DNA from: Pseudopyrenochaeta lycopersici
Taxonomy: Eukaryota > Ascomycota > Dothideomycetes > Pleosporales > Pseudopyrenochaetaceae
Direction of reading: 5' to 3'
DNA: 64,000 nucleotides
NCBI GenBank assembly: GCA_003313425.1
Contig: NHZP01000040.1
Span: 62,001 to 126,000 of the forward strand
Under the pieces are notes generated by a model. That model made no database searches. It was not told the origin of the DNA and saw nothing but the letters and a program-made list of their open reading frames with translations. A program made the translations under genes and the position numbers. Positions 11,731 through 23,686 of this stretch are shown here, in pieces (positions within the stretch are counted from its first letter, which is position 1; every line of letters starts with the position of its first letter).

Positions 11731-12875
11731 ATGTTGTTCAATCGCTTATTACCAGCGGCACTTGCGCTACTTCCTGTCCTCGCATCTGCTGAAGCCGTCC
11801 TCGACCTCGACCCATCCAGTTTCGATGACATTGTCCTCAAATCCGGCAAGCCGGCGCTGGTAGAATTCTTCGCTCCATGGTGTGGTCACTGCAAGAATCT
11901 CGCTCCCGTGTACGAGGAGCTCGCCACAGTCTTTCAACATGCGTCGAACAAAGTCTCGGTAGCTAAGGTTGATGCGGATAACCACAAGTCATTGGGCAAG
12001 AGATTTGGTGTCTCGGGGTTTCCCACACTGAAATGGTTTGATGGTAAGAGCGATAAGCCGGTGGACTACAATGGGGGGCGGGATCTGGAGAGCCTGAGCA
12101 AGTTTATCACCGAGAAGACGAGTATCAAGCCGAAGATCAAGGGCAAGCTGCCCAGCCAGGTTGTGTTTTTGAATGATCAAACCTTCAAAGAAAAGGTGGG
12201 CAAGGATCAGGATGTGCTTGTTGCATTTACTGCGCCGTGGTGTGGACGTGCGTATCTCATCCTTTCTCTGCAAATACGCAGTAATCAACGCTGATACAAA
12301 ATCCAGACTGCAAGACGCTTGCCCCCATCTGGGAAACCGTCGCCAATGACTTCGCAACCGAAGCGGGTGTTTTGATTGCGAAAGTTGACGCTGAAGCTGA
12401 AAACTCCAAAGCTCTTGCTTCATCCCAAGGCGTCCAATCCTACCCAACTATTAAATTCTTCCCTAAGGGCTCCACCGAAGCGCTACCATACGAAGGTGCC
12501 CGGGCTGAAAAGGATTTCGTTGACTTCCTTAACGCAAACGCTGGCACCCACCGCGCGGTAGGCGGTGGTCTCGACGCCACGGGTGGCACTATTGAAGCGT
12601 TCAATACTGTTATTGAGAAGTTCAATGGAGCATTCGGGGATGGCGCAGCAGAGGCGAAGAAGTTAGCTGAAGGTTTGCAAGACAAGTATGCACAGTACTA
12701 TGTCAAGGTTTTTGAGAAGATTGGCGCCAACAAGGAGTATGCGGACAAGGAGCTCAAGCGTCTACAAGGGCTCATCGGCAAGGGCAATCTGGCGCAGGAG
12801 AAGCTGGATGACTTAACCAGCAGGAGCAACATTCTGAGGAAATTCCTAGGCGGCGACGAGAAGAGCGAGTTGTAG
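11731..12875 (+). CDS. tigA: Protein disulfide isomerase, tigA/ERp38 type
   Basis: ER-lumen thiol oxidoreductase. Exons 11731-12247 and 12307-12875 (59-bp intron inside the second active site), 361 aa. The order is: signal peptide of about 20 residues (hydrophobic, ending ASAEA); a first thioredoxin domain with WCGHC at residues 50-54; a second with CGHC at about 171-174, restored only by splicing; and a C-terminal helical ERp29-like domain from about residue 265 (KYAQYYVKVFEKI, LDDLTSRSNILRKF). This a-a'-D arrangement is that of Aspergillus tigA and plant PDI-D. The C-terminus is EKSEL, a plausible variant of the KDEL/HDEL retrieval signal. Such genes are usually induced by the unfolded-protein response; no UPR element was identified here. 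Confidence 0.95.
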
Positions 12876-13942
12876 AAGACTCGTCCTTGTTTCGCAGAAG
12901 TAATGGCACATATTGAGCTCCGAGGACACGTACACAATCACTATTGACAGAAACTTGGTCATGATGACCGCCAGACAGGAAGCTTTCCGTCTAGAATAAG
13001 CATGATGCGAGCCACTCATGTATGAGTATGAGAATGACACGGCGTAAGCGAGTGTGATAAAATTAATTCATCTCCAAGCTGCAATCCTTTCTACATTGAC
13101 GATATCCCTTATGCCTAGTGTCGTGTCAAACGTCTGAACATACTTGCAGTTCAAACTGCAGACATAGTCATCTCCTCCCAGAGCATGAATTGGACATTGA
13201 ATCGCTTTCAACTCGTAGCTTATGGGGCGGGCTGGCAAAGCCATCCGGCTGCTGTTCATTTCGCCGATCCTGAGCCCTTAGTACTCTCCCCTGCTTGAAT
13301 AGTGGCTTCAAGATTGTCTAGTCGTCGTGACATATCATCCACTGCCAAGCTTAGCCTTTAAAGGTCAGAGTGATGGGCTTAGATCTTACTCTTTGAAAGA
13401 AGCTCACTGCTTATCGAAGTGAACTTGGTATTTAACTGATTAAGCAGATCATCGACGACGGCTGCTAGCTCGCCTGACCCATCGGCATTACTCGAATTCA
13501 GAGACTGGATCCTAATTTAGCAGACTGGCGGACGGTATGTGTGTAAAGCGGCCGCACATTGGTATCGCTTGCGCGGTCTTGTGGCGGTCGCGGAGCATCC
13601 ATGCTCGGTGGCTTTGGAACTGGGCACTGGATCGGAGCGAAATAGAACGCAACGCTGGATCACTCAAGTCGCAGGATGGCGGTGTCCCAACCTCCAACAA
13701 GCGCCTTGCTGATGGTGCGTGCTAGAATGTGAATGCTAATATGCATAGACCCCACGTGATAGCCGCCGCGGTTTGTTGCCCATTTCGTGGGCGGTCAGCG
13801 GCTAGCGTCGACGCTAATTGTTTTCTCTGCCAAGAGTTCGCGACTTCTTGATAATTTTTGGGAGCTTGGACGTCGCATCACACATCTTGCTCGCACTCGA
13901 CAACCCGTTCCAGATCAGCCACGGCAGTCAAAATCCTGCAAG
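12876..13942. other. Intergenic, no gene seen
   Basis: About 1.07 kb between tigA and EBP2. A CACGTG-containing stretch lies at about 13750, within 200 bp of the EBP2 start. No coding potential recognised. Confidence 0.5.
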
Positions 13943-15265
13943 ATGGCGAAGAGTAAGCTCAAGTCTGCGCTGGACAACCAGAAAGGCCGAAATTTCAAAC
14001 TGGAGAAGCAGCGCAAGTCCGAGAAAGAGGCGAGGAAACGAAAAGAGAAGCGCGAGGCACAACAGCCACATACGGACGATGAGGGCAACATCGACGAAGC
14101 TGGCGCGCCAGTGCCATTGCATGAAGGAAATGTGAAGGTCAATGGCAAGACGAAGAAGTCCAAGAAGAATGGATTGGTCAAACCTGTCCCGGCGAATGAC
14201 CCGGAGTGGGAGACGGACGACAGTGAGGGCGAGGACGACGATTATAGCGACGATGACGATGATATGCCGGAGCAGCCTGCTCTAAGTCTCTCACACCTCG
14301 AGGACAGCGAGAGTGATATCAGTTCTGACGAGGAGATCCCAGGCGAGCAACAAGACGAGGACGCAGAGGAGGATGAGGATGAGGAAGACGACGAGGACGA
14401 TATTCCCCTCTCAGACCTCGAGTCAATAGCCTCCGAAGATAAAGGCGACATCATTCCCCACCAGCGCCTTACAATCAACAATACCGCTGCCCTTACAGCC
14501 GCCTTAAATCGCATACGACTGCCCTACTCCAAGCTTGCTTTCTCGGAATACCAGTCTGTTACCACCGACGAGCCTGTCGAGATTCCCGACATTGAAGACG
14601 ACCTCAATCGCGAGCTCGCGTTCTACAAGCAATGTCTCTCCGGAGTAAAAGATGCGCGGAAAAAGTTGAAGAAGGAAGGTGTATCATTCTCACGGCCGGC
14701 GGACTACTTTGCTGAGATGGTGAAGAACGATGAGCATATGGGCAAGATCAAACAAAAGCTGATCGATGCGGCGGCAGGTAAGAAGGCCGCTGCTGAGGCC
14801 AGGAAGCAGAGGGATCTCAAGAAGTTTGGAAAACAGGTTCAGGTCGCGAAGATGCAGGAACGCGCGAAAGAGAAGAAAGAGACCATAGAGAAAATTCAAA
14901 CTTTGAAGAGGAGTACGTACTACCTACCTGTCGGTGGCTATCGTTCATCACACGCTAATTGTACTTTAGAACGACAAGGCGCGGATATAACCGCCACCCA
15001 TGAAGAGGACCTCTTTGACGTTGCTATCAACAATGATGACCCCAAATCCTTTGACCGCCAGCGCAGTGATGGCGGCAAGTCCTTTAACAAACGGCAAAAG
15101 AAGGACCAGAAATTCGGCTTTGGCGGGAAGAAGCGGCACGCGAAGAGCAATGATGCCCAGTCTAGCGCAGACGGCAGGGGTTACTCCGTGAAGCGAATGA
15201 AGGGCAAACCTGCTGGTGGCGCCAGTAAACGGCCAGGAAAGGCCAGGAGGGCGAAAGCACACTGA
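13943..15265 (+). CDS. EBP2: rRNA-processing protein EBP2
   Basis: Nucleolar factor needed for 27S pre-rRNA processing and 60S subunit assembly. Exons 13943-14912 and 14970-15265, giving 421 aa. The N-terminus is basic (MAKSKLKSAL), followed by a long Asp/Glu-rich tract at about residues 85-165. The conserved EBP2 domain follows, from about residue 180: AALNRIRLPYSKLAFSEYQS, DDLNRELAFYKQCLSGV, FSRPADYFAEMVKNDEHM and the coiled KIKQKLIDAAAGKKAAAEARK. The tail is strongly Lys/Arg-rich. The 57-bp intron starts GTACGT and ends TTTAG with a CGCTAAT branch; it is stop-free and a multiple of three, so an unspliced reading gives 19 extra residues, but splicing restores the conserved KRKRQGAD context. 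The frame extends upstream of 13943 without an ATG. Confidence 0.95.
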   Translation: MAKSKLKSALDNQKGRNFKLEKQRKSEKEARKRKEKREAQQPHTDDEGNIDEAGAPVPLHEGNVKVNGKTKKSKKNGLVKPVPANDPEWETDDSEGEDDDYSDDDDDMPEQPALSLSHLEDSESDISSDEEIPGEQQDEDAEEDEDEEDDEDDIPLSDLESIASEDKGDIIPHQRLTINNTAALTAALNRIRLPYSKLAFSEYQSVTTDEPVEIPDIEDDLNRELAFYKQCLSGVKDARKKLKKEGVSFSRPADYFAEMVKNDEHMGKIKQKLIDAAAGKKAAAEARKQRDLKKFGKQVQVAKMQERAKEKKETIEKIQTLKRSTYYLPVGGYRSSHANCTLERQGADITATHEEDLFDVAINNDDPKSFDRQRSDGGKSFNKRQKKDQKFGFGGKKRHAKSNDAQSSADGRGYSVKRMKGKPAGGASKRPGKARRAKAH

Positions 15266-15913
15266 GTTGACTCGGTGGTGTAACAGTCAGCCTTGTTTGA
15301 GTTAGTTACGGTGTGCATACATGTGGCGCTTCGGTGTTTTTAAAAGTAGGGGTGGCTCTCGCGGAGGCTGCATGTCTTTTGGTCATTGAGAGGTACCAAT
15401 GCATACTCAAGTGAAGCACCTTTGATTCATATGACCCCCCTTCCCTGGTCCCTCGTCTCTGGCACTAGTGTGCAGTTACTATGATCATACTACCTACCCT
15501 ACACACATATTCAGACCAACGATACAACATCAGTGCCAGCCGAAGTATCGCTGGATTGTTTAAGGATACTTTTTGTAAATGCAGCGGCGTGGGCGGCTGA
15601 CAACGCCGATTGAGTGGGTTGATTTTAGCCAGTGCATGCAAAAGATGTCGTCAATATAAACACAAATCATTCTATGCATAATCACGTAACCACGTAGTGC
15701 GGCAAGGATAAAAGATTGGAGAGTGAAGTCTTACAACATGCTCATAGGAATGACTTTTGATATATCAAGGCTCAAGCGCATAGCGCGAGCATCAAAGAAC
15801 GCCCCCATGGCTCAAGCGCGTTGCGCGAGCTCTTCTGGTATCCCAAACGCCGCGGGGATATTGGAAAAGACCACCCATATGTACTAAATTGTGTACTGTC
15901 ATCCCTCTTCTAT
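15266..15913. other. Convergent intergenic region EBP2 / Ca2+-ATPase
   Basis: Shared 3' region of two convergent genes. It contains the pair of 22-bp direct repeats described separately; otherwise nothing is recognised. Confidence 0.55.
15769..15830. repeat. Pair of 22-bp direct repeats, each a near-palindrome
   Basis: Copies at 15769-15790 and 15809-15830 differ at two positions (GCRTWGCG core); starts are 40 bp apart. Each copy is an imperfect dyad, GCTC-AAGCGC / GCGC-GAGC, able to form a short hairpin. They lie in the convergent 3' interval and may affect 3'-end formation; function unknown. Confidence 0.7.
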
Positions 15914-18900
15914 CTACAAGACACCTTTCTCAACATCTCCATCAACTCTGATAGTCTGCGCCGGTGACTTGCCCCGGCCAACATAGCTTGATGAATCGTT
16001 CCAAGCTGTATTGGAATCCTTCTCACCCTTCTGCTTTTTGGATCTAAGCTTAGCTGTGACGCGGCTGGTGAACCTTGCGCAAGGACGATAAATCATGACA
16101 AACGGCTTCCCGAAGAACTTTGCTCCAACCTCAAACCAACTGTCTGGGAAGAGACGCACGCAGCAGCCCCATGGAAGGCAGAATAGCGCAATAACAATAG
16201 AGATAGCCCACTGGTTCCCGTCGATGCGAACAATGCTGAACGCAGTCGATCCGTAGAATACGATAACAATCTGGGCTCCAACCATGACGACGTTCAGAGC
16301 AATAAAGTAGTAGTTTTTGTGAATATTGACAAAGATGTTGAGCTTGTTGTCGAGACGTCGATTGTTGTACTGGTTGAAAATTTGCAGCCAGACGAACATG
16401 TTGAAAATCATGGAGCGCATTTCGTTCTCAGGATAAGGGAGGAATTTGGGGCCAGCAAAGTGTAGAGTAAAGGTCGCAATGACTTGGAAGATAGCTTGGC
16501 CGATGATCATCTTCCACATTGTCATGCTGATAATGGAGGCTTTACGGGGTGTTGGTGGGCGGTCGAGGATCTCATCGGTGGGTGCATCTGTGGAGAGGGA
16601 GAGCGCGGCGAGGGAGTCCCTGGACGATAGTGAGCAAAGGGCAGAGTACGATTAGAGAATTTTTGCTTACATGAAAAGATTAATCCAAAGAAGTTGCACT
16701 GCCGTCAAGACCGAGCGCATCTCAGGGTCCTGGATGGCGGTAATAAACGCAACGGTCATCGCGGTAATGTTGACAGTGATCTGGAACTGCAGGAATTTCT
16801 GCACTGCGTCGTTGACAGCACGGCCCCACATCAGCGCAGTAAGAATCGATGAGAAATTGTCATCCATAAGGATGATTGCCGAGGCCTCTTTGGCGACTTC
16901 AGTCCCTGCAATGCCCATGGAGAAGCCAATATCAGCAGCCTTGAGGGCTGGGCCGTCATTCGTACCATCTCCAGTAACGGCAACAATGCCACCGAGCTTG
17001 CGAAGCCGAGTAACCAGGACGCGCTTATCTTCTGGCGATGATCGAGCGAGAACCTGCAGGTGGGGTAGCATCTCGTCCATCTCATTATCACTTAATTTCC
17101 TAAAATCAGGGCCTTCCATAACGATGCCATCGGTGTAAATGCCACAGTCTGTAGCAATAGCCTTCGCAGTGACCACGTTGTCACCAGTTACCATACGAGT
17201 GACGACACCGGCATGTTTTGCTTTTGCAACAGCCTCAGGTACACCAGGTCGAAGAGGATCCTGAATACCGACAACACCGATAAAAGTCATTTCGTTGAGT
17301 AGTAGGCCAAGATCGGCGGCTACAGACGCATCATCGGGGTCCTCCGTGCCTCGTGGTGGCCATTGTGGAAAGTCTCTGTAGACAAGACCAATTGTACGGA
17401 GGGATTGGCTGGCATAATCGTGGATAGTAGTAGCAATGCGCTGCCTGTGGCTGCTATCCATGGCAACACAACTAGCAGGAAGGGCGAGACTGGTGGAATA
17501 GCCCAGTAGGATTTCCGAGGCGCCTTTGACAAGCAGACGATAAGTGCCATTGGACAACTTCTGTACCGCACCCATGCATTTGCGGCTTGAATCAAATGGC
17601 AGCATCTGAGCTACCTGTGCACTGGTGCGTTCTTGTGACAAGGACGTCATACCCAAGACATTCTTCGCGAAGCCCAGGAGAGCAGTCTCAGTCTTGGAGC
17701 CAACAAAGCCAAATTCGCCTCCTTCACCTTCAAACGCTGTGGAATTGATGGCAATCGACTCGATGAGAAGACGCGATTGATCCTTCGTCAGGCGTTGTGC
17801 AAATTGCGAAGAACGGTTGTCGGTGGCTCCGGGATTCTTGTCATCAAAGGTGTCCTCGCCGAACGTGCCAGTAACCACAGTCATCTTATTCTGTGTGAGA
17901 GTGCCGGTCTTGTCAGAGCAGATTGTAGTGGCGTTGCCCATAACCTCGCAAGACTTGAGTACGCGCACAAGATTGTTCATCTTGACCATTTGCGTCGTTG
18001 CGAATGCAAGTGCAAGGGTTATGGCAAGGGGTAGTCCCTCAGGCACAGCTACAACAATGATGGTGACTGATACGATCAGAATGTCCATGAACTTCGATGC
18101 TTTCTCAGCAGGACTAAGTGGGCTGCCGGGGAATGTAGCCACCAGACGGAAGGTAAGGATAAGAAGCAGAAGGAATGACGCTGCACTGGCAAGCTTCGCG
18201 ATGGCTTTAGCAAGCCCATCAAGTTTGACTTGGAGCGGGGTAGGCTCCATATCATGTCGCATGGCCATAAGTATGCGACCATAACTTGAGTAGACGCCGA
18301 CAGAGGTAATCAGGTCTATGAATGTCAGCATCTTGGAGCTTTGGGAGACCCGCAACCACACTTACAGGTTCCTACACCTTCTAGCACTTTGCTTCCAGAA
18401 ATAATGAATGGATCTAGATCTTTCGGGTCGTTGTGCCCACGCTCGAGAAGCCGGAGGACTTGCTCAGCATTGGTCTTCTTCATCTGATCAGATTCGCCGG
18501 TAGCTGAAGACTCGTCGCATTTGACGTTGTGGCCGGAGATGAAGATGCCGTCAGCGGGAATTAGATCACCAGGTTCCATGTGGAGGACGTCGCCAACCAG
18601 AATGTCATAGACAGAGATGGTAAAAGATTTGCCAGAACGGATGACTTTGACCTCGCGCGCCTCTTTCTTCGCGTTCAGCTTGACAAAAGCACGCTCCTTT
18701 TGCCAATCATTGATAGCTCCTACCAGAACGACCACAGCGATGGATACGCAGATTGCGCAGCCTTCAATCCAATCGACGGATGGTGGAGCGCCGGGGCCAT
18801 GGTCAACGCCAAATGTTTCGTAGAGGCCAAGGGCTAGCGAGATAACAGCGGCAACGGAGAGAAGAATGAGAACACTCTCCTTGTAGTATGCCTCCCACAT

Positions 18901-19683
18901 GAGCTGGAAGAATGACTTTGACTTCTTCGCGGGAAGCATGTTGTGTTTGAAGACACGCTTCCGATCATAGAAAGCCTCGCTCGAGTGTGACCCCGTTGCA
19001 ACGGGTCCGGAGTCGGTAACATCCACATGGCGAACTTCAATAGGGCGAGGAAGGCCTGACGCATCCGTGCCGCGCAGCTTTCGATATTGTGTTGTAGCCT
19101 GTTCAAATGATACTGAACCTGATAGCTCTGTTTCTTCGAGGCTAATGCCAGCATCCACGTCGGTTCGCAGCCCTGTCTCAAGCCCTGGCAAGCCCCCGAG
19201 AGCAATGAAGGCAGGAAGAGACTTGGGGTTAAGCATCTTGTTCAGCTGGCCGGGGGAAAACGCAAAATTGTTATTTTGAATGGCAAAATCCTTCTCGGAT
19301 CCCGGATCGGCCTTGAGAGCATCATCATGGCGTTGCGAGTCTAGAGTATACTTGCTCACTCCACTGACACCGCTGTGCGTGGATGCTCCTGCAGAAGTGG
19401 TTGGTGGTAGAAGTGTTGCTTCGCTTGGCGCTCGACTTCGGCTTGAGAAAGGGAAGGCTTTTGATGATGAGCTCATAGCGCTGAGTGATCGCTCATGTGA
19501 GTGTGGCGCAAAGGACCGTTCTGGGACCAGTGTTGCGGGTGAAGCATTTTCGGTCAATGTGGCGAGAGTTTCGTTAGTGTTACTCCGCATCGGCGTCCTT
19601 GGGATATCGATTGTGATTTCTGGTAGAGGAGGGAGGGAAGTGTTTTCTTCGCGGCCAGGCACGTTAGTCGATGGTGATGCCAT
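15914..19683 (-). CDS. PMC1: P-type Ca2+-ATPase, PMC1/PMCA type
   Basis: P2B calcium pump that moves Ca2+ from the cytosol, in yeast into the vacuole. Exons 19683-18366, 18315-16671, 16619-15914, giving 1222 aa. A long Ser/Thr-rich cytosolic N-terminus (about 240 residues) precedes the first membrane pair. Then come the actuator motif TGES (about residue 385), VPEGLPLAITLALAFA in TM4, the phosphorylation site DKTGTLTQNK (Asp at about 574), the nucleotide-domain KGASEILL, TGDNVVTAKAIA, and the hinge GDGTNDGPALKAADIGFSMG. Six C-terminal membrane segments follow, then a basic tail. Both introns (50 and 51 bp) are confirmed by frame: the first restores EGVGTYLITSVGVYSSYG. The first ATG is at 19683; the frame runs open upstream without ATG. 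Vacuolar versus plasma membrane location cannot be read from the sequence. Fungal PMC genes are usually calcineurin/Crz1 regulated; no clear site was seen. Confidence 0.95.
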
Positions 19684-21681
19684 GTTCAACAGGCAAGAGG
19701 TGACGAAAATGATCAAGGTATAAGAAAAGTGGATGGTGAGAATGCACGATGGAAATGCGTGCACACCACTCGACGAGCTCGATAAGTCCCTGGGTTTGAG
19801 CGCATCTTTGCGATTTATAACATATCAAAACTGTTCTTTGATGTTTGTCGAGTTGTGGGTCAAAACGGGATAAGCTCCATGAGATATGCAGGTGCGGAGG
19901 CCAAGGCCGCGCTCCGCTGCTTGGCCTCCAGCACCACATGGAGGCGTGCATGTACCCGGTCTGTCCGGACTGGGAAAGCGAACATGTCAACCGTCAAAAA
20001 TGGGCATATCGGCTCCATTATTGAGGCTATGCTGCATGAGACTGATGTGAAGACGGAGTGCAGCGGTCTGTAGCTCCGTTGTGGAGCCCAAGTGGCGAAT
20101 CAGCGCGCTCTGAAACGAAGGCGACGCAAGAGGAGACTATGTCACGGGAGGAGAAGAAGCGAATTCTTGGAAGAAAAGCTTGGGAGTGCGGTCTGTTAAG
20201 TAGGGTTTGGGGTGTGAGGGATCTTGTGCCTGACGATCATGTGGAGGCAATGTCCTCTGGTCGCAGATCCTGGCCACCTGAGGCACGCACTGCTCTTCAC
20301 GTCTCACCACTGGCGAAACCTTGAGATTCTGATACCTTGCCACGAGAATCATGTTTCAATCGTCTCTACAAAGAGTCAGACGCCTCCGCGGCAGTCGAGC
20401 CCATGATGGTATTTGGTTTCCAGTGCGTCCAAAAAGGGGTTCAAATTAGCCTCCAACAATGATCAGACGGGCGTGCGGGTGATCAACCCCTTGTGCACCT
20501 TACCCAACCATAGTTGACCATTTTTTTCGCGCTGTTAGTTGCTTGAATGGTGGTTCTTATCACTGTAGGTAATGTATACCCAGATACGGTTAGGCTACCG
20601 GGAGCTTGAGAGACCGAAGGACTGGGTACTGCACGAGCGGAATCTATGGAATCGTCTCCGTTTATGATGACAATGGCCGTACTTTTATCCGGTCGGAGCG
20701 AGCACAACACGAATGCTCAGGCAAGTTCACTCGACGAGCAAAAGTTGTACTGGTATGTAATGTAAGTCGTGCTTACGTTATACGAAAGCTACTTTCTCGG
20801 TTAAACGCCATTCTCTGAAGCCTTACGAATGACATTAGAGACAGTAGCTCTGTAAAGCATCGCCGCTCTTGCCAGTACCATACGGAAGATTTGTTATTCA
20901 AATCCTGCTGGGCGCTCTTTCTACAAAGGGACAAGGAGTGCTTCTCTCCAATCGAGGTGAGAGCTGTGGTATAGGTCATTGAACACGGAAAGACAGGGCT
21001 TAGCAATTAAATTCGGAAATTTTGGGAGAAGAGATGGGTGCAAACAGGATACGCAATTGATTGTCTGGTCACGGTTGGGTATGGCGGTCGACGTCTCTGC
21101 TGAGCAACGATTGGTCAATTAGTTTTGCTGTACCACGCGCCGAGTGCACAAGCACATCACATGGGGAGAAAAGCTGGTACGTGTTGGGTAAACAGTGAAT
21201 TGGTTGGGGGTCTCGCATGGTCAGAATGAGGTGCATTGGGCTGTCCGTGTTTGGAGCAAGGCCAAAGCGAAGATTGTCGTTCATTCGAAAAATTAGAGAA
21301 AAAAAAAGAATAAACAATTCGAAGGAATAGAAAACGGAAGAATAAAAAATCGACGAAAGGTGAGTTGGCCAGTCGGTAGGGGCCAAGGCGTCACCCCCGC
21401 ACTGGAGGTTGCGGGCACCCCGTGACCAACGGCCGCGGCAGAGCAACCAAGGAGCCTCATGGCATAAGCGCCAAAAACGTCCCTGGAGAGCAAGAGCGAC
21501 ACACCTGCGGAAGCATACATAGACACCTTCCTCTAGCCGGTACTGCTGCTTGGCCCAGTCCGACTCAGCGCATGCAGGCCCCCGCCCCGTGGAATTGCTT
21601 CGGCCCTTTGTCTTGAGGGGTCCCCAGAGCCAAATACCGACTGCGAGAACTTGGTAGAGCCGCCGCAAGCCGGCTTTCGAC
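19684..21681. other. Divergent intergenic region Ca2+-ATPase / Zn2Cys6 regulator
   Basis: About 2 kb. Several open frames, including a 204-codon minus-strand frame at 21069-21683 that overlaps the regulator start, lack domains and look like chance frames in GC-rich leader sequence. An A-rich tract lies at about 21293-21350. No gene is called. Confidence 0.5.
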
Positions 21682-23650
21682 ATGTCGACTGCATCCCCAC
21701 AATCTGCGCCGCGGCCAAACGCTGCTCAGCACACGCGCACATACCAGGCCTGCATTCCCTGCCGGCGACGAAAAGTGCGTTGTGGTACGTAGGGCCCCAT
21801 TGACGGACGTGGACGCCTTTCACTGACTCGGTCCCCGCGCAACCTGCAGACCTGGGCCCCGTCGACTCGCCCTTTGACCCGCCGTGTGTGCGGTGCCGGC
21901 GAGAGAGCAAAGAGTGCTTCTTCTCAGCCACGCGCCGCAAGAGGAAGGCCGACGGCGACGAGGACCTGGACGAGGCCGACGACTACGAGGTGCGCAATGG
22001 CAGGAAGCGACAGCGATCCGACGACGTGCGCGTGCCCGAGCCCATCAGCATCACCACTGCGAACAGCGCCGCCTACATCTCCCAGCCGCTGACGCCCGGC
22101 GGCTCCGTGGGACGCTTTGAGCCGCTGCGACGACCCAACACGTCTGCCGGCCGCCTGGCCCTGCCCAACGACGAGGACGACCAGAAGGTGAACAATGAGA
22201 CGGTCGCCACGCTGCAGGCCGGCGAGGTCTACAGCGGCCATGATGCCCTGAACCTGCTGTTCGAGGCTGCCGGCATGAACGGACACGTCCGCACCGGCAG
22301 CACCTCGAGTCTGCAGCGGCCCACCATAGGCAGCACCCCGGGCTCGCAGACAAACTTCGCCAGCCCCCAGGCCAACCCAGCACACGTACGCACCAACTCA
22401 CGCGCCGCTGCCGAGCCCTCGGTCGACCCAGCAATCCAGCAGCCCGTCATGCCCGATCCTCCAAACGAAGCTGCCTTTGCCGACGCCGTCAGAGCGTGGT
22501 CCAAGTTTCGCTTTGTGCGCGCCGGATGGCTGACCGCAAAGGAAGCCATCGCCTACATTGACTACTTCTACGCCTTTCTGTCCCCCCTGACGCCAATTGT
22601 CGTCCCCGACTATCGCGACCATGCGTTTCATGCAAAGCTGCTCAAAGAGGAGCCCATGTTGGTCATCACCCTGCTCACCATCTCGTCTCGCTATTCGCAG
22701 CCAAGCGGATCAAACAACATCGGCGCCACATCTCGTGCCTATCTGATCCACGAGAAGCTATGGAAGTACCTCCAGGGCATGATTGACCGCATGATCTTCG
22801 GCCAAGAGCAGTTTGGTGGCGGCTTCTGCGGTGCGGGACAGCAGCCCGGCTCCGACGTGAACCCTCTTTCCCGAAAGGGTCTTCGCACTCTCGGCACTGT
22901 CGAGAGTATGATGCTGCTCACCGAGTGGCACCCGCGAGCTCTGCACTTTCCCCCGGGCAATGACGATGATGAGCTGGTCTTGCCCGATGATCCCTACGAG
23001 CCAGCACCGAGGGCTGATATGTACAAAGGCGTGGGCGACAAACGTATCGACAGCTGGCTCGAACCATGTTGGCGAAGCGACCGCATGTGCTGGATGTTGC
23101 TCGGAAACGCAATGACGCTTGCCTTCGAGATTGGTGTCTTCGATGAGACGAGCGAGACCGAGTTTGAGGAGGCAAACCAGCATCTCTCCCACGCAACCGT
23201 CAAAGCGTACTACCGACGAAAGAACCATCTCAGAGATCTACTCATCATCTATGTCACACAGACCAGCGGAAGACTCGGCCTAACGTCGATGCTCCCCAAG
23301 ATTGAGCGTGACGAGAATCTGGCCGCCGGCCCTACGCCCCTTGAATTGTACCAGGAGCGCATAAGCCGCATCAAAGCCCCTCCACCGCAGTTCGGCATGC
23401 GCTCAGACGGACAGCGCCTCCCGCTCGAGTCTATAGCCCATCAAGAGCGACACGCTGTGCAAGATCTCGTACTCGACTTCTGGCAGCGCATTGCCAAGGT
23501 CATGGAGTTGGGAAATCTTAAATTGTTCTCCAATCGGCGTAAGACAAGGGAGCTGCTCAAATCGGGATCGTATGAGGAGATGTTAAAGTTCTTCCAGGGT
23601 CCACTAACAGAGTGGAGGGCTTGCTTCGATCGCGCTCCTCAAGGTACCAT

Positions 23651-23686
<36 letters not shown>

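Noticed and set aside
21069..21683. 204-codon minus-strand frame upstream of the Zn2Cys6 regulator
   Set aside because: No domain, no ATG context and overlap with the regulator's leader; looks like a chance frame.
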